From: Waltergamsia citrina
Taxonomy: Eukaryota; Ascomycota; Sordariomycetes; Hypocreales; Bionectriaceae
Assembly (NCBI GenBank): GCA_022814615.1
Contig: JAKLNE010000014.1
Coordinates: 62,001 to 126,000 of the forward strand
DNA: 64,000 nucleotides
Reading direction: 5' to 3'
Positions 55,933-64,000 of this stretch are shown piece by piece. The position numbers and the translations under genes are program-made. Numbering within the stretch: the first letter of the stretch is position 1; every line of letters begins with the position of its first letter. The notes beneath the pieces were generated by a model, which saw nothing but the letters and a program-made list of their open reading frames with translations, was not told where the DNA came from and ran no database searches.

Positions 55933-57453
55933 TGTGCCTTGTGGAAGATGGGTATCGTGAGGAATTGGTTGATCCGCAAAAGCCAATTGGCACGCAATTG
56001 ACAGATTGAGGCACCTGAAGTCCTGTGGTCAAGGTATCTGAGACGTAGAGGACAAGGTGGAAGGATGAGAGTCCGGCGATGTCGGTGAAGATAAAATGAG
56101 GTGATAGATGGCAAAAGGGCTGTGTAAGACGGGACCGGGAGGGATCCAAATTGGCGGAAGCGCGTTGCTATGTCACAACAGAGATCAAGCCACCAATACC
56201 AATCAATTTCAATGAACAATGGAGAAGAAGAAGTCTACGGAGTACAAGATGGAGGGCTTTGCGAAGTCGGAGAAGAAATGAGGATATTTCAGGAGGAAGA
56301 TGAAAAGGCGCTGTTGTGAGACTTATATTGTCCGCGGTTCAGCTGAAGGCCGCTACAGACCGCCACAGACTTGGCATTTCTGGAGCTTGCCGGTCGTTCT
56401 TGCCTGTTTCAAAGTCTACTAGTTAATAGGTAAGGTAGCACTTGCCTGCCTGCACCTGCACTCTGGGCCTGGGCCGGGTTTCCTAGGGCTGGATTTGGGT
56501 TCGTATTTTGGAGGCAAGGGCCGCCAGGCACCAGCGAGTGGGGCTCGGATCGCGCTTTCCCTCGTGGGGAGATCACCATCACCACCAGGCAGGTACGACC
56601 AGGTTTTACCCAAATAATGCCCCCAAACTCAATATGCGTGATGCAATCGGGAGAAAACGATTGGATAGGATGGGAACGATTATTCACGTTGTCCTGTCCA
56701 TTCGAGGCTCTCTATCGTGAATATCGTGTCTCCAATCCAGGTATCATCGCTCAACATTGCATCACCCAGTCCGGCTTACACGCGCCACCATTGGACAGGG
56801 AAGCTTGCTGATCGAGTAACCGGAGGAAAGTCATGGCAACACAAGCGTTCTCCGTTGCCCAACGTGAATTGATTCGTGAATATGAACCCATCCAGGCAGC
56901 GGCTCTCCTACATGAGCTTCAGACTCAATAATTACTATTACACTGGACAAAAGAAAAAAGACGGTGAGGTTTGAGCGAGCTCGGTCTGCACCTTCTATTC
57001 TACAATCTCTTGACGGGGAATTGTGGCGCAGGCCAATTCAGCCTTCAACTTGAAGACATGTTGAAATCTACACTAAAAATAACAGTGATATGATTCCGGC
57101 AACAACATACAAAAAGACAAGGGGAAAAAAGCAAAGATAAATTTATATAAAGACATCTCGAAAACAGAATATTGAGCCAAATACGTCGAATATGCCTTGC
57201 TGAAAGTCTAGCGTTTCAATACGCGTACTCCATACACGCTCAACTGAAGTGGAGCCCACTGCTGCCTGCCTGTCAGCTCAGCTTCAAGTCACTCACTGCC
57301 AGTGTTCTTTCACTATTCCAGCCGATAAAACATGGCGGGGCACCGACCCTTCAAGTTGCCTTCAACTTGAAGTTATATCTCATCTTTCAACTTTTCCCAG
57401 ACTTCCAATTCACACATCACACATTACACATCACACACCGCAAATCCATCAGA
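55933..57453. other. Intergenic region between divergent PARP and F-box genes
   Basis: 1.5 kb holding both promoters. No intact gene is supported. An ORF continues upstream of the F-box start to 57172 without a convincing protein sequence, so it is taken as leader. TCACACAT/CACATTACACAT-rich leader sequence lies just before the F-box start. Confidence 0.45.
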
Positions 57454-58968
57454 ATGACTCCAAATCCATCACAGCCCTCTGCAGGCTGTCCCATCAAGCA
57501 AGTGCCTCTCGAGGTACTGCTGAAGATCACCGAATCCTTGTCCACAAAGGACCTGGGCTCTATGCGATTGAGCTGTAGAGCCATCGAGGAAATGCTCTTC
57601 TACGCCTTCACCAGAGAGTTCTTCACTCGCAGGCAGTTCATGATCAGCCCCATCAGCCTACAAGCCCTGGTCGACATGTCCAAGAGCAGAATGGCCCGCC
57701 ATATTCGCCGCCTGCAATTCGGAATCCAGGATGTTATTGGACCAGGCTCGACCGTTTTCCCCTTTGCAGAAGCTATGAAGGTCTACTCCGATCATTTGGG
57801 GCTCGTCAACTCAGGCCGCGACCGCGACATGATTGCAGAAGCGCTCAAGGGTCTGCCAAATCTGGAAGATGTGGTGATTCGCGACTTCAACTCCCCCACA
57901 AGGACGAGAGAAGGCAGGAGGGCCGAATGGAAAAGTTACGGCTCTGAAACCCTTCTCAACGACTATGGCATTGAAACGACCAATTCCATGGGCCTTACCG
58001 GCGAAAAACTCTTCACTACACTTCTCCAAGCCCTTGGTGACGCAGAAGCCCGTCCTGCCTCCCTGGAGATCTTGGGCCGACACACTGCCTACTTCTCAGA
58101 CTATGCCTTCAATTACAACCCGACCACACAGCCCAAAATCGCACCGGTGCTGAAGAATTTGACGAGACTTCATCTGACGACTACATTGAACGGCCGCGCC
58201 ATTTTCGACTCACTACATGCTGAGAATATGGTGAGAAACTTGGAGCCGTCTAATCTGGCCTGGTTTCTGACTCGCACGCCAAACCTGAAAGACCTGCGTA
58301 TCAATACCAGTCACACAGGTAGTATCCATACCTACATTTCTGAACTCATGCAATGGCTGGGTGAGGCCGCGGTCAATGAGGATCCAGAGGCATTGGTTTC
58401 GCGAGAAGTGACTCCCGGATGGCCAGAGCCGGTCAATCTACCGTTGGAAGAGTTCAGCTGCAGCATACCCATCAAGCCCAAGGTTCTGCTCTCTATTTTC
58501 CACAAGTTCGCGCCAACTCTACGATCCATCGGTCTATGGAAAGTCGTACTCGCCGACAGCATCGCAAGCGACCCCGATGACGAACAGAGCAACCGGAAGA
58601 AATCCATCCTTTGGAAGCACTTGCTTAAGCAGCTAGCTGGTTCCCATGTGAAACTGGACCGTCTGCGCAAGCTCATGATCGGTGGCATCAAGGAGGGCAA
58701 CTATGACGACCATGATCACAGCTATTCAGCCCTCAAACCTATCCGATTCGGGAACCTATATCAGAAGACCTTCTCCGGCTCGGATTGGAGGCATCAACTG
58801 TCGCAAGCTGTCGAGGGCTTGGCGGCACTGCCGGCGGGGCAGCTTGATTACTTGGGTCATGGGGTAGATGATGATGTTCACGATGATGATGATGATGATG
58901 ATGAATCCAACGATGATACGATGTTTGTCGGCGTAGGGGAGGACGCGGAAATGGGAGGTAATGAATAA
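57454..58968 (+). CDS. F-box protein
   Basis: An intronless gene of 504 codons from the ATG at 57454 (ATCAGAATG context). An F-box-like motif opens the chain (QVPLEVLLKITESLSTKDLGSMRLSCRAIEEMLFYAFTREFF; key residues are VPLEVL, LKI, L.S.KDL, RL.CRAI). A long region with weak leucine-rich character follows (LPNLEDVVI, LKNLTRLHL, TPNLKDLRIN, LRKLMIGG). The last 40 residues are an Asp-rich run encoded by (GAT)n near 58866-58905. F-box proteins bind SKP1 and bring substrates to an SCF ubiquitin ligase. The target is unknown, and fungal genomes carry many such rapidly changing copies. The frame is open upstream to 57172, but that part shows no domain. Confidence 0.78.
   Translation: MTPNPSQPSAGCPIKQVPLEVLLKITESLSTKDLGSMRLSCRAIEEMLFYAFTREFFTRRQFMISPISLQALVDMSKSRMARHIRRLQFGIQDVIGPGSTVFPFAEAMKVYSDHLGLVNSGRDRDMIAEALKGLPNLEDVVIRDFNSPTRTREGRRAEWKSYGSETLLNDYGIETTNSMGLTGEKLFTTLLQALGDAEARPASLEILGRHTAYFSDYAFNYNPTTQPKIAPVLKNLTRLHLTTTLNGRAIFDSLHAENMVRNLEPSNLAWFLTRTPNLKDLRINTSHTGSIHTYISELMQWLGEAAVNEDPEALVSREVTPGWPEPVNLPLEEFSCSIPIKPKVLLSIFHKFAPTLRSIGLWKVVLADSIASDPDDEQSNRKKSILWKHLLKQLAGSHVKLDRLRKLMIGGIKEGNYDDHDHSYSALKPIRFGNLYQKTFSGSDWRHQLSQAVEGLAALPAGQLDYLGHGVDDDVHDDDDDDDESNDDTMFVGVGEDAEMGGNE
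58866..58905 (+). repeat. (GAT)n coding microsatellite
   Basis: Consecutive GAT codons interrupted once or twice encode the Asp-rich tail of the F-box protein. The tract is likely to vary in length between strains. Confidence 0.85.
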
Positions 58969-59699
58969 TGTATATAGACTCAGCTTTGTGTTGAAGCGTT
59001 TTTTCAAGCATTTGGAAAGGCATGTTCAATTTTGTAATTTTTTTTTTTTTCTGAATCTTGTTTTCCCCTGCTGATTTGAGCGTAACTTCGTGTGCATATT
59101 TGCGTCATGAAATATTTTGTACGAGAGCCTTTCTTCCCATGCTGCATTGTGTAGAGCCCCTGGCCTGGAAACATCTTTGAATGCCGCATACGACTCATCA
59201 TGACAAACTCCGCAAAGAACACTCAAATTCCAACAACAAAGTCAAAGTCCGCCAATCCAAATCCCATTGCGATGTCATACAATTAAGGGTAAACAGCATC
59301 TTGGCTTCAAAACCTTGCCAAAATGGTCTGGATGGGCAGTACTCCGCCGGTACGAGGGAGAGAGGCCCCCTCGATAGCGGACTTTGACCCAAAGAAACCA
59401 TTGGCTATATGGTCTACAATCTGTTTCCCTATTCTACATGCGGAAAGCTTCGACATATACTACCAGTATAAGCATAAAAGTTGGCTGTGCGATGGAATCA
59501 AGATTGCCAAAAGGGGCTACTTGTCGCGGCGCGCAGTTCCATTGTCGTATACAAATTCACCAAAACCATAGCATGACAACTTCTAGAAAATCCAGCCCGC
59601 AAGACATATAAAATATATGAATTCTCGTCGAACACTATTCAAGACTGTGAAAGATCAACTCCGTCCCTTTTCTCATTGCCTCATTCCATTAATTACAAT
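58969..59699. other. Intergenic region and promoter of the second SDR gene
   Basis: Begins with the 3' flank of the F-box gene, including a T-rich run at 59037-59050. No supported ORF. Confidence 0.45.
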
Positions 59700-60725
59700 A
59701 TGTTCTTCCAACCTTCCGTCAGCCCCCCTCCCCCCAACATAAACCTCACCAACCAAACCGCCCTCGTCACCGGCGCAACATCCGGCATAGGCCTCGACAT
59801 ATCCAAACAATTCCTCTCCCACAACCTCTCCACACTCATCATCGCCGCTCGCAGCACCACCAAGGGCGAAGCTACAAAACGCCAACTGCTCAATGACTTC
59901 CCCCATGCCCGGATAGAAGTCCTCAGGCTAGATACGGAGTGCTACGACAGCGTAAATGAGTTCTTGAAGCAACTTTCTAATACGGTAGAGGAGCTGCATA
60001 TTGCTATGCTTAATGCCGGGATTGTCAACTACGACTTTGACCATGCTCCTACAGGTCACGAGAAGAGCTTGCAGGTCAATTACCTCTCCAACGCCCTCCT
60101 TACCATCGGCCTCTTACCTATCCTCGAAGCCACAGCCGTCAAGATCGGACGGCCAACACGTATATCATGGACAGGTAGCAGCACTCACAAAACAAACACC
60201 CTTGAGAAGAACCCAATTCCCACGAATACGCCGCTCTTCGAGTACATCAACACGATCGACCAAGGTTCGCTAGGCCGCTACGCTAACTCAAAGCTCTGCG
60301 TCGCTATGTTTATACACGAACTGGGTCGTCAGTTCGGCGGTGACAAAGTCATTATCAACCATTTCTGTCCAGGGATGGTGAGGACTGGTTTGAACAATGC
60401 GCTGCCGACGGTCATACGCATCCCATGGAACTTTTTCACGGGGCTGAAGTCAAGAAGGGTAGAAGTTGGCGGGTGGATTGCGTTGAACGCTGCGGTTGTA
60501 GCAGGAAGGGAGTCGCACGGAAAGTATCTCGAAGACAAGCGGCTGGAAGAGTACGTAAATAAGCCCATCATTTCGAACTCTGTTACATTACTAATTTTGG
60601 AAGTTAGGCCCTGCGACTACATGCGATCGGAACAAGGCCGCAAAACGGAGAAGATGGTTTGGAACGAGACGCTTGACGAGATGGAGAAGCACACGGCACT
60701 ACTCCCTTGGATGAGACGCACATGA
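59700..60725 (+). CDS. Short-chain dehydrogenase/reductase
   Basis: Two exons (59700-60550 and 60608-60725) give 322 residues. The frame is open across the 57-bp intron, but GTACGT...CTAAT...TAG are good splice signals, and splicing joins EE to PCDYMRSEQGRK, as in related SDRs. The unspliced version would insert a hydrophobic stretch. Motifs: TGATSGIG for NAD(P) binding, NAG at about residue 105, and catalytic YANSK. AARSTTKGEA after the second strand suggests NADP. The leader MFFQPSVSPPPPNINLTNQTALVTG is typical of fungal retinol-dehydrogenase-like SDRs. The substrate is unknown. It converges on the HET gene, 156 bp away. Confidence 0.88.
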   Translation: MFFQPSVSPPPPNINLTNQTALVTGATSGIGLDISKQFLSHNLSTLIIAARSTTKGEATKRQLLNDFPHARIEVLRLDTECYDSVNEFLKQLSNTVEELHIAMLNAGIVNYDFDHAPTGHEKSLQVNYLSNALLTIGLLPILEATAVKIGRPTRISWTGSSTHKTNTLEKNPIPTNTPLFEYINTIDQGSLGRYANSKLCVAMFIHELGRQFGGDKVIINHFCPGMVRTGLNNALPTVIRIPWNFFTGLKSRRVEVGGWIALNAAVVAGRESHGKYLEDKRLEEYVNKPIISNSVTLLILEVRPCDYMRSEQGRKTEKMVWNETLDEMEKHTALLPWMRRT

Positions 60726-60881
60726 TACTCGTTAGATCACTCGCTATTTTGTGATTGCGCTAACATATTTTTGACATTCATTGTATCTTAGTATATAGAC
60801 ATTTCCTATGCATCGAAAGGCTCATACTTGGCCATGCCGTGTTTAATCTTTGCTATCTAACAATACTCGGAAATTACACGG

Positions 60882-62660
60882 TCAAACAAATCTAGCTTGC
60901 GTTTTCATCGTCGCCCGCGAACTCATCTTCTTAATCCCCCACCATTTTTCAGATTTCACCTCCCCATTCCCATCTTCAACCCCTTGGGAGGACCGCGATT
61001 TGAACTTAGACGGCGACTCTTTACTCACATACACCTGGATATAGCGACCCCTGCTGTCTCCCTGCATAACCTCATAAACTTTAACCCCATGTTTCGGGGA
61101 TTTCTTCGGGTCCTCCACTCCATTCTTCTCCAGAAACATGGTTTCCCCTAGTGGTCTCGGTTGGTAAAGCACTTCCAGTTCGTCCAGCTTTGGAATGCTA
61201 TCATTCGGAAAGTCAGCCTCATCCAAATCTCTGGACAGATTAAACGCAGAGAAAGCCGGCTGATGATTATGGTCTGTACCGATGAGAATGATGATTCGGT
61301 CGTAATTTGGAGCATAAGCCTTCGCCTCAAGAGCGCAAGTCACGCGATTGGGACCCCGGCGGAGGTACACATTATTCACCGGCCACGCTGAGAAAACAAT
61401 AGCTCGATGAACATGAACCCCTGGAAATAGAGTGAAAGAGGTAAGTTTATGATCATTCCACCCCGACAATCTCGCAAAGTGAAGTTTCAACTGGGCTAAA
61501 GGCGCAGACGGCAAACTAGTGGTGTCGTGAAAAGAGAGCGCGACGCTCAGGTATACATGTGACTTTTCATTATATTCGTAGGCAGATAGGGGCAGGTACT
61601 TTCCCGCTCTGACTCTAGCAAAGCGCCAATCCTGACTGGCCGGGTCCAGTAGCTTGAGAAAAATACCAAAGAACTCTTCACTCGACGGATTAGCAGTGGG
61701 ACAGTCGAAACCAGCAATGAAGAGCTCCTTGTCTTTGGTAGCCTGATTTACAACGATTTCGATAGACAAGCCCATGTTGGTCATGGAATAGGGTTTCCGC
61801 TGCACCCAAGGCCGGTATGGGGTGATCATGCTTGTGTGCTTAAAGAAATACGGCGATGTAGCCAGCACACCACGCATCTCCTCGTCGGAGGCGCTCGTGT
61901 CGACCCAGGCGAAAAGGCTGTGATCAGTAGAGGACCTCATAATCTCCTCTTGTAGCCGAATGAAGGCCTTGGAACCCTCGCCGTAAAGCAAAGGCATGTT
62001 GACACCAAAAATCCCCATCAAACAATAAGCAATATCCTCGGGACGCTTGGTCTTCCTATCTGCCGCCCATCCCATGCGATTAGCAATGCTGGCCGACTCA
62101 ATAGCGCGGTCCCCTGTAAGTACATCGGCGTCGATCCGGGTAATATGAGCCAGAGTCTGGCTGAGATCGGCTTTGGTACCCAGTTCAGTCCAATCACGGC
62201 TATAAAAGATGACGTGAGCAGGGGCAATAAGTTCCTGTAAAGTGAATCCACGTTGGAACCAGCGAGCTTTGCTAAATGCCGAATCTCTGGCGTCAAGGGA
62301 TGTGGTGCTTGGGACATCAGACAGCAACACATAGCATATAGCCGCGCTCCGATACCACTGGAACATGGAGTTGATAGCCTCGGACAACTCAGCGCTGCTA
62401 GTCTTATCAATACAGCATGTATCAACCCAGACGTATTCGAGGCCATCCGCAAGGGCGCGCCGGCATGTGCGCGCAATCTTGGCGTCAAAGGTAGACCGGG
62501 AATCGGCGGTTCCGCTCAGCACGTCGGTATAGATAACCTCATCACCATCGGCACCCCAAGTATGGGATAGGATCGCATAAGGTGAAGAACCGTCTGGTTC
62601 AATGTTGAGCAGCTCCAAGCCAGTGGGCTTGTCGATACTGCTCGCCTTGATGACCCTCAT
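60882..62660 (-). CDS. HET-domain (heterokaryon incompatibility) protein
   Basis: An intronless gene; the ATG at 62660 gives 592 residues (a GTG two codons earlier is not used). The HET domain spans about residues 25-260 with its hallmark blocks: YAILSHTWG, EYVWVDTCCID with SEAINSMFQWYRSA, and WFQRGFTLQELIAP. The conserved follow-on RPEDIAYCLMGIFGVNMPLLYGEG is also present. These are typical of the HET-E/HET-D N-terminal group, but no NACHT or WD-repeat region follows. The remaining C-terminal half has no domain I recognise and ends in a basic tail. HET proteins trigger cell death when genetically different hyphae fuse. Fungal genomes contain dozens, so a role in actual incompatibility is not implied. 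Confidence 0.93.
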   Translation of the reverse strand: MRVIKASSIDKPTGLELLNIEPDGSSPYAILSHTWGADGDEVIYTDVLSGTADSRSTFDAKIARTCRRALADGLEYVWVDTCCIDKTSSAELSEAINSMFQWYRSAAICYVLLSDVPSTTSLDARDSAFSKARWFQRGFTLQELIAPAHVIFYSRDWTELGTKADLSQTLAHITRIDADVLTGDRAIESASIANRMGWAADRKTKRPEDIAYCLMGIFGVNMPLLYGEGSKAFIRLQEEIMRSSTDHSLFAWVDTSASDEEMRGVLATSPYFFKHTSMITPYRPWVQRKPYSMTNMGLSIEIVVNQATKDKELFIAGFDCPTANPSSEEFFGIFLKLLDPASQDWRFARVRAGKYLPLSAYEYNEKSHVYLSVALSFHDTTSLPSAPLAQLKLHFARLSGWNDHKLTSFTLFPGVHVHRAIVFSAWPVNNVYLRRGPNRVTCALEAKAYAPNYDRIIILIGTDHNHQPAFSAFNLSRDLDEADFPNDSIPKLDELEVLYQPRPLGETMFLEKNGVEDPKKSPKHGVKVYEVMQGDSRGRYIQVYVSKESPSKFKSRSSQGVEDGNGEVKSEKWWGIKKMSSRATMKTQARFV

Positions 62661-63745
62661 TGTCACTTACAAATAAGAGAGGCTGTGCGGAGGGTTTGTG
62701 GGACAGTCACATCGGCTTTTTCGCAGACGTCAATCGATCCATGTCTGAAGTGAAGCGATTGCCAATAAAAGAGCAAAAGGGAAAAGAAAAGGAAGACAGC
62801 GCCGTGGGTTTGTGTAACGTGAGTGTAAGGCTGATTCTGGAGAAAGACGCAGGGGTTGTCGGGCAGAGGCGCAGTCAGTTACAGCTGCCTTGTTTCTTCC
62901 CTCCCTTCCTTCTCGCCACTTAAAGGTGTCTCTAGTTTCATACCTGCATCAACGCTTGCCGAGCGCTTACACATGGCCAATCAGATAAGATATGACTTGA
63001 CTTCTTAAAGCCTGTCGCAGACTAAATCAAAGTAAGCGTTTCTGAGCTAGATAAAAACAGCCAAGTACTCGCTCGCTTGCATTAGATCTATTGCCCAGCA
63101 TGGTAATACCGGGGTCTCTTCTAAATCGCCTCGACAACATCCCCCGGGTAAAACACATAGATAGTTCCTGCTTTGCCACCTCCTCCTGACTACTGAAGTG
63201 GCACGCAAAGAAAGACACACGTGCACGACCTTGGCTCTTCAATTGGAGCAATATGTCGTAGCAATCACTGTACGATGCAAGCTATCGAATCCGCAGTTCT
63301 CTCGACTTGAAACTATAAAAGCACAAACGATTTGATTTATTCAGATACATGACGCTAGTATGAGTTTCCAACAGTATTCTATTCCAAGACAAGGCATACG
63401 CTCATAAAATATCACTCTCATATCAGTGGTATATCCTCCGCCAGTCGTAACCAAATGCCCACTTCTATCGTAAGAATCAAATCCATAACCCAAACATCAA
63501 TAACAGAAATCGAAACAATCCAACAGCGCCGTGTATATCTGGGGCACATTGCCAAGCAAAACAAAAAGAGCCAAATACAAAACTCAAAATGTACAGGAAC
63601 AATGCCCCGCCCTTTCTATGCTTTGTGACCAGTTTACCCATGGATATAATAAATGCGGATTTCCCTTTGGCTCCGAACTTGAAAAAAAAAATCAAAATGC
63701 AGGTATTGCGCTAGCAAATTCAATATCGCTTCAATAAATGTTTCA
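62661..63745. other. Intergenic region
   Basis: HET gene promoter at the left and 3' flank of the edge gene at the right. No supported ORF; short ORFs near 63.5-63.8 kb overlap on both strands. Confidence 0.45.
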
Positions 63746-64000
63746 TCATGAGCGACCCATAAACTCATTCTGGCGGAGGAAACTCGTCGCCAATTCATCG
63801 CCTCCTTGCTCGGCTGCCTCCATCCAGTGCACTGCAACGCACATCAAGCCAGGGTCATTTCTCACATCGCCCTCGTTGACTCCGCCATCACCAAGCCCAG
63901 TTCCCGAGACGCCTAGAGCACCTGGGCCGGGGGCAACTGCGCTCAGTCGGCCTCTCTCATTCCGTCCATACTTATCCATGACGGTCTGTTTGAATACCTC
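63746..64000 (-). CDS. C-terminal part of a gene running off the window
   Basis: The minus-strand frame is open from the window edge (EVFKQTVMDKYG...) to a TAA/TAG stop at 63746, giving at least 84 residues. After a Gly/Ala/Pro-rich stretch the end reads GLMCVAVHWMEAAEQGGDELATSFLRQNEF. The AVHWMEAAEQGGDELA part resembles the last helix pair of a Sel1-like repeat, which mediates protein interaction. The fragment is too short to be sure. The start lies outside the window. Confidence 0.5.
   Translation of the reverse strand, partial: EVFKQTVMDKYGRNERGRLSAVAPGPGALGVSGTGLGDGGVNEGDVRNDPGLMCVAVHWMEAAEQGGDELATSFLRQNEFMGRS

Noticed and set aside
57172..57453. Upstream extension of the F-box ORF by 94 codons
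   Set aside because: The extension contains Thr/His-rich sequence translated from a CACAT-rich leader and no domain. The F-box begins soon after the ATG at 57454.

Overview
This window comes from the nuclear genome of a filamentous ascomycete (Pezizomycotina). Protein resemblances suggest Sordariomycetes, but I cannot place it further. The evidence is many short spliceosomal introns (about 50-85 bp, GTRNGT donors, YAG acceptors), a HET-domain gene, a Zn2Cys6 regulator, fungal P450 and MFS families, TTAGGG-type telomere-like motifs, and CpA-to-TpA style damage in a pseudogene and a repeat, which resembles RIP. I rebuilt exon structures by hand from splice signals, reading frame and family resemblance; no transcripts were available.

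Layout. 1-4.6 kb holds no supportable gene. About 4.6-31.6 kb is an accessory-looking, transporter- and oxidase-rich block: a secreted acidic orphan protein (4629-6919), a P450 (7188-9063) divergent from a sugar-type MFS transporter (9519-11517), a short cation diffusion facilitator (11705-12592), a secreted intradiol dioxygenase (13754-14938), a kinase-like gene remnant (about 15.7-16.0 kb), a DHA1-type MFS exporter (16758-18543), an uncharacterised membrane protein (19696-20772), a TIR element with an internal minisatellite (20792-21521), a broken Gfo/Idh/MocA oxidoreductase (22.1-22.7 kb), an AAAP amino-acid transporter (23890-25524), an allantoate-permease-family transporter with 15 exons (26436-29002) and a TauD-type dioxygenase (30313-31619).

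33-45.8 kb contains a secreted GH31 alpha-glucosidase, an SDR, a 150-bp tandem duplication, a small mitochondrial-type membrane protein, a delta(24)-sterol-reductase-like flavoprotein, the rRNA-processing helicase HAS1 and a polytopic membrane protein divergent from it. From 47.6 kb on there is a small secreted helical protein, a tRNA-like remnant, a regulator with two consecutive Zn2Cys6 clusters, a poly(ADP-ribose) polymerase, an F-box protein, a second SDR convergent with a HET-domain protein, and a partial gene at the right edge.

How the genes relate. The genes at 33-56 kb look like ordinary core functions (carbohydrate digestion, sterol metabolism, ribosome biogenesis, DNA-damage signalling). 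The 4.6-31.6 kb block looks like nutrient scavenging and aromatic or xenobiotic handling mixed with decaying genes and repeats. No secondary-metabolite backbone enzyme (PKS, NRPS, terpene synthase) is visible. The most unusual object is the 730-bp TIR element at 20.8-21.5 kb: 32-bp perfect inverted ends, TA target duplication, telomere-like hexamers on both sides, and a 23-bp minisatellite with a six-unit higher-order period.
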